Source: Campylobacterales bacterium
GTDB lineage: Bacteria; Campylobacterota; Campylobacteria; Campylobacterales; Sulfurimonadaceae
DNA length: 64,000 nt
Reading direction: 5' to 3'
Assembly (NCBI GenBank): GCA_024280035.1
Contig: JAJRQV010000011.1
Span: 37,636-101,635, forward strand
The translations under genes were made by a program, and so were the position numbers. Numbering within the stretch: the first letter of the stretch is position 1; each line of letters opens with the position of its first letter. Under the pieces are notes generated by a model, which was not told the DNA's origin, did not search any database, and saw only the letters and a list, made by a program, of their open reading frames with translations. Positions 53,323-63,796 of the stretch are shown here, piece by piece.

Positions 53323-53324
53323 CT

Positions 53325-55835
53325 TTAATTCCCTTGAAGTAATTCATATATTATTTTTTCGGCATTATTACATACATTACTGTTTTTTTCAATTAAAAAT
53401 TGATCGCGTACACGATTTTTAATGGTATGTACCTTTGCTGTGGCAATATCTATCTCAACATCATCAAAACTTTTAATAACATAGGCTAAAAGCCCTGCTT
53501 GATCTTTTGTATTGATACTAAGACGGGCATAAGTATTTGAGTGTTCGCAATCGAGCATAATTTCATTCTCTTTTAAAACGGGTTTAGTGAGCTCAATAGT
53601 TTTACTCATATCAAAGGCATCATCTATAATATCTTCTATTCTTAAGGTGTCATCAATATGAAGATCTTGGGCAAATTCAATTTTAAAGTATTTAATTCCA
53701 CTGTGCAGTTTAAAAATATCCATAGCTGCAATATTTAAAAAGTTAAGTTTTCCAAGTAAGTAACCCAGATTAAGAGGAATAGTTTTATAAATCTCAATAA
53801 TTAGGTTGGGTGAATGGGTAATGCTATAAGAATATTTATCTAAATTAGATGCACGTTGAAAAAGTTTAACAATCTCTTCAGAAGAGTGTTTAATAAAAAA
53901 CAGATTAGATTCAATTGAAAGAATTCTTTTTTGTTGAAGTTTACTAAGGGCCTTAAACGAGTCTTTTTTTGTTAAAGCTTCTTCTCGTTTACGACGTTTT
54001 CTTGCTTCACCAATCATTTGGGTGTTATCGATGACTTCCATACTGGCATGGTAAAGCTCACGAAGAAGTTTAGCATTAAAAGAGTTATATGTTTTTTGGC
54101 TGACCCCATTAATATCTGCATAGGTAAGGACAAAAAGAAATTTTAAAGTCTGTTCATCTTTAACCTTTGAAACAAAAGAGAAAAGTACTTGTTCATGATA
54201 AAAGTCTTCTCTAAAAGCAACACGGCTCATTGCAACATGGTGTTTTACCAAACGTGTTCCAATTTCAATGAGATTATCGGATATTTTAAACTTACTGGCA
54301 TACTCAGAAAAGATTTTCGCGCCTACAATGGAATGATCTTGGGTACGTCCTTTTCCTGTGTCGTGAAGTAAGGTTGCAAGCTGAACAAGCATTCTTTCTT
54401 CATGGCTAAAACTTTTATAAAGTTGAAGGGCAAGAGGGTCTTGAATATTTTCAAGGGCTTTAATCGACATAAGCGAGTGGATATCCACAGGATGGGTGTG
54501 GTAACCATCAAACTGAGGCATAAACATCACCTTATCAAAAGGAGGAATAATATCAGCAAGAATACCGGCATCAAAAAAGAATTGAAGAATACAGTGCAGG
54601 TAACGGCGTGAAAATATTTTTAGAAGTAGGGAGTACTCTTTTTTACTTAATTCACCAGGAATCATCTGTTCAGATACACGTTTATAAATAGAAGGGTCAA
54701 ATTTTAAATTAATATCCTCTAAAGAGGCGAGTAGCTCTAAAAGTTGAAGGTGTTGAATTTTTTGTGAATGAAAACTGACATAAAGGGTATTATTAAGTTG
54801 ATAGAAGTTGTGCATTAATTGATGATGACGTAAAAGAAGAATATTCTCTTTTTTATAGATAAAACTTCGGGTGAGTTGATGGGTATAAATCTGTGTGAAA
54901 CGATTGATTGTATGCATAGCATGCATAGTTTTTGTTACTAAGGCACGTTGAGAAGAGAAACCAAGTTTGTTGGTTACCTCAGGAATATATTCTAAAATCA
55001 GTACATCTTGCTGTTTATTGGCAATAAGATGCAAAGCAGAGCGCACTCTAAAAAGAAGTTCTAAAGAGGAACGATATTCTCGATACTCTTCTTCACTAAA
55101 CATCTTTCCACTGAGTTCTTTTACATTACTTAATCCATACAGGGTGTGGCTGATCCAAAAAAGAAGATTAGAGTCTCTTAATCCACCCACTGACTCTTTA
55201 ATATTGGGTTGCATTGAGGAGGGGAATTTAGAACGTCTTTTTTCTGACTCATCCATTTTTGCAATAATAAACTCTTGTTTATCATGATTTCGTATTTGAT
55301 TTAATTCGCGTGAAATTCGCATCCATAAAAAGTTTGAACCGATAAGAAAACGTGACTCAATAAAAGCTGTTTTAATGGTGATGTCTTCTAATGAAGCGGC
55401 TTGTAAATCCTGGAGCTCATGTACTCTATGCCCCAGTTTAAGCCCAGAATCCCAAGCTAAATAGAGAAACTTTTCAATAAGGTGTTCTAAATTAAAACCT
55501 TCAGATTTTTCATACACTATCATTAAGTCGATATCACTATATACACAAAGTTGTTCGCGTCCATATGAACCTAAAGCTAAGAAACTAATAGGAATATTAT
55601 TTCGCATAGGGATATAATCCCCAAAGGTTTTACGCAGAACAATTTTATAAATCATTTTAATAATCATATCAAGTTGCTTGGTGTGTTTTACAAGAAAGTC
55701 TTTTCCCTGGGAGGCTTCAAAAAGTTCATTTAGACCCTCTTTATACTCTTTAATATACTGCTTGAAAAGTTTTGAAATTTCAAAATCAGGAGCATTGTCT
55801 TCAATAAGGTCTTCAATGCGTTGTGATAGGTTCAT
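53325..55835 (-). CDS. glnD: [Protein-PII] uridylyltransferase GlnD
   Basis: An 836-residue nitrogen sensor that uridylylates/deuridylylates PII. The nucleotidyltransferase motif is FLALGSYGREQLCVYSDIDLMIVYE (about 85-109). A central helical region follows, then an HD domain with LATLLHDTGKGRTQDHSIVG. C-terminal ACT repeats include LSINTKDQAGLLAYVIKSFD. It lies directly upstream of glmS on the same strand. Intact and of normal length. Confidence 0.93.
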   Translation of the reverse strand: MNLSQRIEDLIEDNAPDFEISKLFKQYIKEYKEGLNELFEASQGKDFLVKHTKQLDMIIKMIYKIVLRKTFGDYIPMRNNIPISFLALGSYGREQLCVYSDIDLMIVYEKSEGFNLEHLIEKFLYLAWDSGLKLGHRVHELQDLQAASLEDITIKTAFIESRFLIGSNFLWMRISRELNQIRNHDKQEFIIAKMDESEKRRSKFPSSMQPNIKESVGGLRDSNLLFWISHTLYGLSNVKELSGKMFSEEEYREYRSSLELLFRVRSALHLIANKQQDVLILEYIPEVTNKLGFSSQRALVTKTMHAMHTINRFTQIYTHQLTRSFIYKKENILLLRHHQLMHNFYQLNNTLYVSFHSQKIQHLQLLELLASLEDINLKFDPSIYKRVSEQMIPGELSKKEYSLLLKIFSRRYLHCILQFFFDAGILADIIPPFDKVMFMPQFDGYHTHPVDIHSLMSIKALENIQDPLALQLYKSFSHEERMLVQLATLLHDTGKGRTQDHSIVGAKIFSEYASKFKISDNLIEIGTRLVKHHVAMSRVAFREDFYHEQVLFSFVSKVKDEQTLKFLFVLTYADINGVSQKTYNSFNAKLLRELYHASMEVIDNTQMIGEARKRRKREEALTKKDSFKALSKLQQKRILSIESNLFFIKHSSEEIVKLFQRASNLDKYSYSITHSPNLIIEIYKTIPLNLGYLLGKLNFLNIAAMDIFKLHSGIKYFKIEFAQDLHIDDTLRIEDIIDDAFDMSKTIELTKPVLKENEIMLDCEHSNTYARLSINTKDQAGLLAYVIKSFDDVEIDIATAKVHTIKNRVRDQFLIEKNSNVCNNAEKIIYELLQGN

Positions 55836-55922
55836 AAGTGCCCTTAAAATTTATTAACCTAATTATACGATATAATTCAAAACAAGTAACAAAAATTTTA
55901 AAATAGATGGTATGAATAAATT

Positions 55923-56987
55923 ATGGATATTATTAGAAAAGTTAAAGCAGGCGAACGTATAAATTTTGAAGAGGCGATGGAATTATATGATTTAGATCTC
56001 TTTGAATTGGGTGAATTAGCAGATGCTAGACGTCAAGCTCTTCATGGAAAAAAGACCTATTTTAATATTAATCGCCATATAAACCCTACCAATATCTGTA
56101 AAGATATTTGTAAGTTTTGTGCGTACTCCGCCAGTCGAAAAAATCCTCAACCTTACACACTTAAACATGAAGAAATTATGGAAATTGTAGATGATATTGC
56201 ATCCCGTGGTATTAAAGAGGTACATATCGTATCTGCTCATAATCCTGAAACAGGTTTAGATTGGTACACCACGGTATTTGCAAAGATAAAAGCGAAGTAT
56301 CCTGAGCTCCATATTAAAGCCTTAACCGCAGCAGAGATTCATTTTTTAAGTGAAGAATATAATAAAACTTATGATGAAATTATTGATGTAATGATTGAAA
56401 ATGGGGTAGATTCACTTCCGGGTGGTGGTGCTGAAATATTTGATGAAAAAGTACGTGATTATATCTGTAAAGGCAAGGTTACATCTGAACAATGGTTAGA
56501 GATTCATGAAAAATGGCATGCGCGTGGGAAAAAATCAAATGTAACTATGCTTTTTGGTCATGTTGAAGAGCGAAAAGATAGAGTCGACCATATGATGCGA
56601 ATTCGCGAACTTCAAGATAAAACAGGTGGATTTAACTGTTTTATTCCTCTTGTGTATCAGACGGAAAACAATTACTTAAATGTTAAGGTTGATATTACAG
56701 GTCAAGAGATTTTAAAAACGTATGCAATTTCACGACTTGTTCTTGATAATGTTGCTAATTTAAAAGCCTACTGGGTAACATCAACAGTAAACCTTGCTTT
56801 AGTAGCCCAAGAATTTGGTGCGAATGATTTAGATGGAACAATTGAAAAAGAGTCAATTAACTCAGCAGCAGGTGCTGAGTCTTCTAATGGTGTTGACTTG
56901 AATGAGTTTGTAGGATTGATTAGAAATTCAGGTTTTGAACCAGTTGAGCGTGACAGTCTTTATAATGAGATTAAGAGCTGGAAGTAA
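55923..56987 (+). CDS. mqnE: Aminofutalosine synthase MqnE (radical SAM)
   Basis: This 354-residue enzyme of the futalosine menaquinone pathway adds the SAM-derived 5'-deoxyadenosyl radical to 3-[(1-carboxyvinyl)oxy]benzoate. The radical-SAM motif is CKDICKFCAYSASRKNPQPY (C-X3-C-X2-C) after NRHINPTNI. SLPGGGAEIF and the ITGQEILKTYAISRLVLDNV region fit MqnE rather than MqnC. Campylobacterota use this route. No Shine-Dalgarno stands out; the GTG-started glycosyltransferase follows after 6 bp. Confidence 0.92.
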   Translation: MDIIRKVKAGERINFEEAMELYDLDLFELGELADARRQALHGKKTYFNINRHINPTNICKDICKFCAYSASRKNPQPYTLKHEEIMEIVDDIASRGIKEVHIVSAHNPETGLDWYTTVFAKIKAKYPELHIKALTAAEIHFLSEEYNKTYDEIIDVMIENGVDSLPGGGAEIFDEKVRDYICKGKVTSEQWLEIHEKWHARGKKSNVTMLFGHVEERKDRVDHMMRIRELQDKTGGFNCFIPLVYQTENNYLNVKVDITGQEILKTYAISRLVLDNVANLKAYWVTSTVNLALVAQEFGANDLDGTIEKESINSAAGAESSNGVDLNEFVGLIRNSGFEPVERDSLYNEIKSWK

Positions 56988-56993
56988 TTTTTA

Positions 56994-57791
56994 GTGAATA
57001 TTTCAGTTGTTATTCCTGCATATAATCGTGTAAGTACCCTTGCTAGAGCTATTGATTCTGTTCTGGCTCAATCTTTCAAAGCCTCTGAAATTATTGTTGT
57101 AGATGATGGTTCTTCTGACGCCACATCTGAAGTAGCAAAAATGTACCCTGATGTGTTACTTCTACGACAAAATAATATGGGTGTTTCTACCGCAAGAAAT
57201 AATGGTGTAATAATGGCATCAAATGAGTGGATAGCTTTCTTAGATTCAGATGATACTTGGCACCCAAAAAAACTGGCTTTTCAAGTTGCTTTTCATAAAA
57301 AGAACCCTAACTCATTAGCCTCTTATACAGATGAGGTATGGATGAGAGCGGGTAAAGAATGGCCTGTCCCTAAAAAATTCAAAAAACCTACAAAAGTACT
57401 TTTTGAAAATTCTCTTGAATACTGTAATATCGCACCTTCTTCTGTTTTAATTAATAAAGAATATTTTGAAAGAGTAGGGGGCTTTGATGAGAATATGGAA
57501 GTTTGTGAAGATTATGACTTATGGCTTCGTATTTTAAAAGAAGGAAGTATAGACCTGCTTCCTCAAAAACTCATTAATAAATACGGCGGAGCAGATGACC
57601 AGCTTTCTATGAAGTACCAGTTTTTAGACAGATGGCATATTATTTCACTGTTTAAACATGTTGAAACTCCTTTGGTAAGAGAAAAGATAGGTATAATGAA
57701 TGAGGGTTTACAAAAGGCTGCTTTGAAATATAAGGATGAGAAGCTTTTAGATGAGTGTGCTGTTTGGAAACTTTGGCTTAGTGAGTATTAA
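56994..57791 (+). CDS. Family 2 glycosyltransferase
   Basis: 265 residues from a GTG start. The GT-A fold has SVVIPAYNRVSTLARAIDSV, IIVVDDGSSDATSEVAKMYP, RNNGVIMASNEWIAFLDSDD (DxD) and GGFDENMEVCEDYDLWLRIL (ED). It transfers a sugar from a nucleotide donor, probably to a surface glycan. The acceptor is unknown. It is coupled in position to mqnE but functionally unrelated. Confidence 0.88.
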   Translation: MNISVVIPAYNRVSTLARAIDSVLAQSFKASEIIVVDDGSSDATSEVAKMYPDVLLLRQNNMGVSTARNNGVIMASNEWIAFLDSDDTWHPKKLAFQVAFHKKNPNSLASYTDEVWMRAGKEWPVPKKFKKPTKVLFENSLEYCNIAPSSVLINKEYFERVGGFDENMEVCEDYDLWLRILKEGSIDLLPQKLINKYGGADDQLSMKYQFLDRWHIISLFKHVETPLVREKIGIMNEGLQKAALKYKDEKLLDECAVWKLWLSEY

Positions 57792-57943
57792 GTAACTTTA
57801 AAAGTTTACATATAGGCACAGAAGAGATTTGTTTAAGAGTCACTGCTTTTTTTGCAAGAATTGTGAATCGAAATGGACAAAAAGTAAGCTAAAAAATAAA
57901 AGACACAAGAAAAGAAACAAAATAAATAAGATATAATCATTTT

Positions 57944-58513
57944 ATGATTTTAATGATAGATAATTATGATAGTTTTACCTACAATATTGTTCAGTACTGC
58001 CGTGAATTGGGTGCAGATTTAAAAGTAATTCGTAATGATGAAATGAGTGTGGATGAAATCGTCCAACTTAACCCCGAAAAAATTATTCTTTCTCCTGGTC
58101 CAGCAACACCGGATGAGGCGGGTGTTACACTTGAAGTTATTGAACGCTTTAAGGGGAAAAAGCCAATTTTTGGTATTTGTTTAGGGCATCAAAGTATTGC
58201 TCAAGCTTTTGGGGCTAAGGTTGTTCGTGCTCAAAACATGATGCATGGAAAAACTTCTACAGTAATGAAAACAAAAGAGACACTCATCTTTAATAAACTT
58301 CCTGAGACTTTTACAGAAACTCGTTATCACTCTTTAGTGGTAGACAAAGAATCTATTACAGAATGTATTCTGGTAACTGCGGTAAGTACAGACGATGATG
58401 AAATTATGGCACTTGAAATTGAGGGCAAACAGATTTATGGGGTTCAATTTCATCCTGAGTCAATTATGAGTGAACACGGTCATGAGATGATCGATAACTT
58501 CTTGAAGCTTTAA
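57944..58513 (+). CDS. trpG: Anthranilate / aminodeoxychorismate synthase glutaminase component
   Basis: A 189-residue class I glutamine amidotransferase. Motifs: IDNYDSFTYNIVQYCRELGA, LSPGPATPDEAG, the nucleophile GICLGHQSIAQAFG (Cys about 79), and the catalytic pair in VQFHPESIMSEHG. It supplies ammonia to TrpE or PabB. Neither partner is nearby, so pabA is an equally possible name. ATGs at 57944 and 57953 are both usable. It is followed after 3 bp by a membrane gene. Confidence 0.85.
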   Translation: MILMIDNYDSFTYNIVQYCRELGADLKVIRNDEMSVDEIVQLNPEKIILSPGPATPDEAGVTLEVIERFKGKKPIFGICLGHQSIAQAFGAKVVRAQNMMHGKTSTVMKTKETLIFNKLPETFTETRYHSLVVDKESITECILVTAVSTDDDEIMALEIEGKQIYGVQFHPESIMSEHGHEMIDNFLKL

Positions 58514-58516
58514 ATC

Positions 58517-59707
58517 GTGTCACGTAATGCGTATATTGTTTCTGCTCTTGTAGTTGCACATACGATTACGCTTCTTCTGTTTACTTCCCAACTCTCTATC
58601 TCTTATTATGAAGCCGATATTTTTTTTAATAAAACAAACCTTTTACACTATATAGTTAACTTTTCAAGCACTCTTTTTGGGCAAAATAATTTGGCTCTTC
58701 GTTTGCCAATGATTTTAATGCATGCAGTAGGTGCCTTTTTTTATTATGATGTTTCAAAACAGCTCTTTAAAAAAGAGAGTGATAAAGTCTGGAATCTACT
58801 TCTTTATCTTGTTTTACCTGGAATTAACTCGGCAGCAATTATGGTTGATGGAGCGGGGCTTTTACTCTTTTTATTACTTTTTTTCTTATATGTGTACAAG
58901 CACCTACGTAAGCTAGCTTACTTTTTATTACCTCTGTATGTTTTTATTGATGGCTCATTTACTTTTTTATATTTAAGTTTTATTTTTTATTCCATTGAGA
59001 AAAGACGTTCGACTATGCTAGTAGCTTCAATAATACTTTTTGGTATATCTATGTACTTATACGGAATAGACATTGGAGGGCATCCTAAGAACTACTTCTT
59101 ACCAACCCTAGGGATTTATGCGGCAATCTTCTCACCCATTGTTTTTGTTTATCTTATTTATGCTCTGTATCGGTGGTCAGTAAAAGAAGAACGTACTCTA
59201 TTATGGTACTTAGGTGCAACAGCATTTGTTTTTTCTCTATTGGTTTCATTTCGACAACAGATGCAATTAGAAGACCTTGCCCCTTATATCTTAGTCTCAA
59301 CCCCTTTAATGGTAAAAACATTTCTCTCTTCTTATCGTATCCGTTTACGTGAATTTAGAAAACCTTATCGACTTTTATTAACTATTGCTTTGGCTTTTTT
59401 ATTAGTCAGTAGTCTCACCATTTATCTTAACAAGTATCTTTATTTAGTCATAGAAAAACCACATAAACATTTTGTATATAAAAATCATATTGCAAAAGAA
59501 CTGGCTGAAAAATTAAAAGAGATGGGTGTTACATCAGTATTAACTTCAAATAAACAACTTCAAAATAGATTAAAATTTTATGGTATTGAAGAAAGTTTAG
59601 CTACACGTATTTATGAAGATAAACCCTTGATTAAAAGTGAAGTTGTTACTATCAGTTACGTTGGTGTTGATGTTGCACACTTTTATGTTACGAAATTATA
59701 CAAATGA
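58517..59707 (+). CDS. Polytopic membrane protein, possibly a GT-C (PMT/ArnT-like) glycosyltransferase
   Basis: 396 residues from a GTG start with about nine or ten membrane helices. After the first helix comes ISYYEADIFFNKTNLLHYIV, with an acidic residue in the first loop as in PMT/ArnT enzymes. LFGQNNLALRLPMILMHAVG resembles the RLP motif following it in that superfamily. A soluble C-terminal domain (about 315-396) has HIAKELAEKLKEMGVTSVLT. Acceptor and donor (perhaps polyprenyl-phosphate sugar) are unknown. Confidence 0.65.
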   Translation: MSRNAYIVSALVVAHTITLLLFTSQLSISYYEADIFFNKTNLLHYIVNFSSTLFGQNNLALRLPMILMHAVGAFFYYDVSKQLFKKESDKVWNLLLYLVLPGINSAAIMVDGAGLLLFLLLFFLYVYKHLRKLAYFLLPLYVFIDGSFTFLYLSFIFYSIEKRRSTMLVASIILFGISMYLYGIDIGGHPKNYFLPTLGIYAAIFSPIVFVYLIYALYRWSVKEERTLLWYLGATAFVFSLLVSFRQQMQLEDLAPYILVSTPLMVKTFLSSYRIRLREFRKPYRLLLTIALAFLLVSSLTIYLNKYLYLVIEKPHKHFVYKNHIAKELAEKLKEMGVTSVLTSNKQLQNRLKFYGIEESLATRIYEDKPLIKSEVVTISYVGVDVAHFYVTKLYK

Positions 59708-59795
59708 TAAGTCTTACTTAAAAACTCAGCACTCCTAAAAGAACTTTAAAACTTAGTAATGCTACACTTACGAAAATATTTTCTAAGGAGTTGCA

Positions 59796-61130
59796 ATGGC
59801 TCAAAGAGCGATTCGTGAATACGACGGTAAAGCAATTTTCTCAAGACATTGGGAACAGTATTTCAGTGGTTTTCATTACGGATTTAAATCTGTATTGGTA
59901 ACAAGTGGGAAAGAACTACTAGACAAGGCTGAAGAGCATGGTTTTGAGTGGTTAAAACAAGAGGCTTTAGTGGCTAAACCAGATATGTTATTTGGTAAAC
60001 GTGGTAAAAATGATTTAGTACTTTTTAAGACTAATAAACCAGGTGATGTTACTTTAGCTGAAGCGGCAGCATGGATTGATGAGAAAATGTCTAAAACGAC
60101 AACACTTCTTTCAGGTCAGCACGGTACGCTTTCTCACTTTATTATTGAGCCATTTACTCCACATACTCAAGAGCAAGAGTATTACATTTCTGCTACTACA
60201 GTGGGTGAAGATGATGTTCTTTACATGTCTGCTGAAGGTGGTATGGAAGTTGAAGAGGGTTGGGACGAAAAAGTAAATGAAGTTACTATTCCAATCAATA
60301 TGTCTGATGCAGATATGGAACACGCGGTTAAAGCAAATATTCCTACTGATATTCAAGCTAAAGATAAAGAAGCGTTTACATCATTTGCTATTCAATTCTT
60401 TAAATTCTACCGTGATTTAAACTTTGCATACTTAGAAATCAATCCTATTGTTATGTTAGATAATAACGAAATGGCTATTCTTGATATGGTAGCACGTTTA
60501 GATGATACTGCTGGTTTTATGATGGTTGATGAATGGGCTGAAAATGCTAACTTCCCAACTGCATTTGGTATGGAAGATCAGTCTCCTGAAGAAAAAGCAG
60601 TTGCAGAAGCTGACTCTAAGTCAGGTGCTTCACTTAAACTTACTATTCTTAACCCATTAGGTCATGTTTGGACTATGGTTGCGGGTGGTGGTGCAAGTGT
60701 TGTTTATGCAGATACTATTGCTGACCTTTCTGAAGCAAATGGTGGTTCTGTTTCTGATCTTGCTAACTATGGTGAGTATTCAGGTGGACCAACTACAGGT
60801 GAGACGAAATTTTATGCAGATACTTTAATTGATCTTATGACACGTCATAAAGATGCTAAGGGTCGTAATAAAATTATGATTATTGGTGGTGCAATTGCTA
60901 ACTTTACTGATGTTGCAAAAACATTTACAGGTATCATTCAGTCATTTGAAGAAAATGTTGACAAAATGAAAGAGCATAACGTACAAATTTATGTACGTCG
61001 TGGTGGACCGAATTATGAAAAAGGTCTTAAAGATATTAAAGAAGCGGCAGATCGTCTTGGTCTTTATATTGAAGTTTATGGTCCAGAAACACATGTTACA
61101 GACATCGTGCGTATGGCACTAGAGAAGTAG
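59796..61130 (+). CDS. aclB: ATP-citrate lyase small (beta) subunit AclB
   Basis: A 444-residue subunit with an ATP-grasp/SucC-like fold: QRAIREYDGKAIFSRHWEQY, KPDMLFGKRGKNDLVLF, FAYLEINPIVMLDNNEMAIL, VAGGGASVVYADTIADL and IYVRRGGPNYEKGLKDI. With AclA it cleaves citrate to acetyl-CoA and oxaloacetate using ATP, the key step of the reductive TCA cycle. The start follows AAGGAG. The aclA ATG is 9 bp downstream, so they form one operon. Confidence 0.94.
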   Translation: MAQRAIREYDGKAIFSRHWEQYFSGFHYGFKSVLVTSGKELLDKAEEHGFEWLKQEALVAKPDMLFGKRGKNDLVLFKTNKPGDVTLAEAAAWIDEKMSKTTTLLSGQHGTLSHFIIEPFTPHTQEQEYYISATTVGEDDVLYMSAEGGMEVEEGWDEKVNEVTIPINMSDADMEHAVKANIPTDIQAKDKEAFTSFAIQFFKFYRDLNFAYLEINPIVMLDNNEMAILDMVARLDDTAGFMMVDEWAENANFPTAFGMEDQSPEEKAVAEADSKSGASLKLTILNPLGHVWTMVAGGGASVVYADTIADLSEANGGSVSDLANYGEYSGGPTTGETKFYADTLIDLMTRHKDAKGRNKIMIIGGAIANFTDVAKTFTGIIQSFEENVDKMKEHNVQIYVRRGGPNYEKGLKDIKEAADRLGLYIEVYGPETHVTDIVRMALEK

Positions 61131-61139
61131 GGGATAGAT

Positions 61140-62957
61140 ATGGCAGCATTATTTACTAGAGATACACAAGCGATTTTTTGGAATAACAATAAATCAGCGA
61201 TTCAGAGAATGTTGGATTATGATTATACAATTTCTCGTGAAACTCCATCAGTTGCAGTTATCGTAGCTCCAACTTCAAGCAATAAATTTGAGAAGTTCTT
61301 TTATGGTCCAGACGAAATTATGGTACCAATGGTTAGAACAACAGCCGAGGCAGCAGCAATGTTTCCAAAAGCAGATGTTCTTCTTAACTTTGCATCATTT
61401 CGTACAGCCTATGATGTTACAATGGAAGCAATTGCAATTGAAGGTCAATTCAAAACTGTAATGGTTACAGCAGAAGGTATCCCTGAGCGTTTAGCTCGTG
61501 GTATGAACCAAGCTGCACGTGACGCGGGTGTTACAGTAATTGGGCCGGCTACTGTTGGTGGTATCGCTCCAGGTGCATTTAAAATTGCAAATGTTGGTGG
61601 TACTATTGAAAACATTGTTAACTCTAAACTACACCGTGCAGGTTCTTGTGGACTGGTAACACGTTCAGGTGGTCTTTTCAACGAACTTTCAAATATCATT
61701 GCTATTAATGCGGATGGTATTGCTGAAGGTGTTGCAATTGGTGGTGACCGTTTTGTTGGTTCTGTTTTTATTGATAACCTTCTTAGAATGGAAAGTAATC
61801 CAGATGTTAAATATATGATTCTTCTTGGTGAAGTTGGTGGTACTGAAGAGTACAAAGTGATTGAGGCTGTAAAAAATGGTCAAATCAAAAAACCAATTAT
61901 TGCATGGTGTATCGGTACCATTGCTAAACACTTCTCAACAGGTGTTCAATTTGGTCACGCAGGTGCTTCAGCTAATGCTGATGCTGAAACTGCGGGTGCA
62001 AAAAATATTGCAATGGCTGAGGCAGGTATTTATGTACCTGCTTCATTTAATGACCTTCCTGTAACTATCAAAGAAGTTGTAGCGAAGTTAACGGCTGAAG
62101 GTGTTATTACTGAAATTGAAGAACCAGAACTTAAAGTAGTTCCTAAGGTTCGTAAAGCTAACGAATTTATCTGTACAATCTCTGATGACACAGGGGAAGA
62201 AGCAACGTATGCAGGTTACCCAATTTCTGCTGTTGCAACGCCTTAAACTGGTTTTGGAATTGGTGATGTTATTTCACTTCTATGGTTCAAAAAACGTTAC
62301 CCAGGTTGGGCTACAGATTTTATTGAAACTGTAATCAAAACTGTTGCTGATCACGGTCCAGCAGTATCCGGTGCACATAACTGTAAGGTGACTGCACGTG
62401 CGGGTAAAGATGTAATTTCTTCTCTTGTAACTGGTCTTCTTACTATTGGTCCACGTTTTGGTGGTGCTATTGATGATGCGGCACGTTACTTTAAATATGC
62501 TAATGATAATAATATGACTCCTAAAGAGTTTATTGCTTATATGAAAGCACAAGGTAAAACGATTTCTGGAATTGGTCACCGTGTTAAATCGGTTCGTAAC
62601 CCAGATTTACGTGTTTCTGGTCTTAAGAAATTTGCAGCGGAAAACTTCCCTTCAACACCTCTTTTAGACTACGCCTTAGAAGTAGAAGCATTAACTACAT
62701 CAAAGAAAGATAACCTTATCTTAAATGTTGATGGTACTATTGGTATCTTAATGGTAGATATGTGGAGAGCACTTGGATATTCTGAAGACGAAATCGATGG
62801 TTTCATCGATGCAGGTGCACTGAATGCATTCTTTGTAGTAGGTCGTTCAATTGGTTTCATCGGTCATATCTTAGATGAAAAACGTCTTGGTATGCCAATG
62901 TACCGTCACCCTACATCAGATATTCTTTACAGTGTCGAAAAAGCAGAAGAGCTTTAA
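61140..62957 (+). pseudogene. aclA: ATP-citrate lyase large (alpha) subunit aclA, interrupted by an in-frame TAA
   Basis: 605 positions. The first part is SucD-like with IGPATVGGIAPGAFKIANVG and the phospho-His region GVQFGHAGASANADAETAGA. TAA at 62244-62246 follows SAVATP. The same frame continues [20 protein letters not shown] with the citrate-synthase-like part ([36 protein letters not shown]). The expected sequence is [15 protein letters not shown], so Glu GAA has become TAA. A truncated 368-residue product would lack the lyase domain. Given autotrophy, an error or readthrough is more likely than a true null. Confidence 0.92.
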
Positions 62958-63181
62958 TAAGCATTACTGAGGAACTAGGGTTTCTCAGTAAATCTGTATT
63001 ACCTTCCTATTTGGCTCATTATGAGTCAAACATCTTGAAAAACCTTCCTTTTTTTTCTTATTAATTTTTGATTTTTTTTCTTATGCTATACTATAGGTTC
63101 TTATTATATTAAGGATATGTTCTAGAGTTAGACGATTTGATTTCGTGACATTTAGAACTAAAGTATCTTAAAAGGTTCACT

Positions 63182-63796
63182 TTGAAAAAATTTGCATTTA
63201 CTATGTTAGAGCTAGTTTTTGTTATTGTTGTTATAGGAATTATGTCTGCTTTGGTTATTCCTCGAATGGATAGAGATACTCGAATGGAAGCAGCTAATCA
63301 GGTTCTTACCCACATTAAGTACACTCAGCACTTAGCAATGACTGAAGATGTTTATGATGATCAATTGATTAATTGGTTTTTACGTAGATGGGAAATCCAA
63401 TTTTATGCTTGTGGTGGGTATGTTATTCATAGTGATAGAAATATGTTAGGAGGTGCTCCAGCAAGGATAAACGCTGCACTAGAGCCACAATCACGTAAGG
63501 CATTGTTTATAGATAATCTTTGTACCATGCCTATGCCAGCTACAGATTATGAAAAAGTTAACTTAGCAGGTTATTATGATGTAAATGCAATTACATTTGC
63601 GGGTTGTAATAATGTACAGCAACTTTCATTCGATACATTAGGACGACCATATACAGCTAATACAATAAACGGTGTTTTACAACAAAACTGTGATATAACA
63701 TTGAGCTTTAATAATGGAGCAAATGAAGTTATTAGAATTCAGCCAGAAACAGGATATGCCTGTATTTTAGATGCTGCAGGAGTAAACTGTATTTAA
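63182..63796 (+). CDS. Type IV pilin/pseudopilin-like protein
   Basis: 204 residues from a TTG start (AAGG 8 bp upstream). The prepilin leader is very short: KKFA/FTMLELVFVIVVIGI. Phe would be +1 and Glu +5 after cleavage, with Ala rather than the usual Gly at -1. A long hydrophobic helix is followed by a globular head with six Cys (FYACGG, DNLCTM, FAGCNN, QQNCDI, YACILD, VNCI), probably disulfide-bonded. It may be a type II secretion or pilus component. No assembly genes are nearby. Confidence 0.82.
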   Translation: MKKFAFTMLELVFVIVVIGIMSALVIPRMDRDTRMEAANQVLTHIKYTQHLAMTEDVYDDQLINWFLRRWEIQFYACGGYVIHSDRNMLGGAPARINAALEPQSRKALFIDNLCTMPMPATDYEKVNLAGYYDVNAITFAGCNNVQQLSFDTLGRPYTANTINGVLQQNCDITLSFNNGANEVIRIQPETGYACILDAAGVNCI

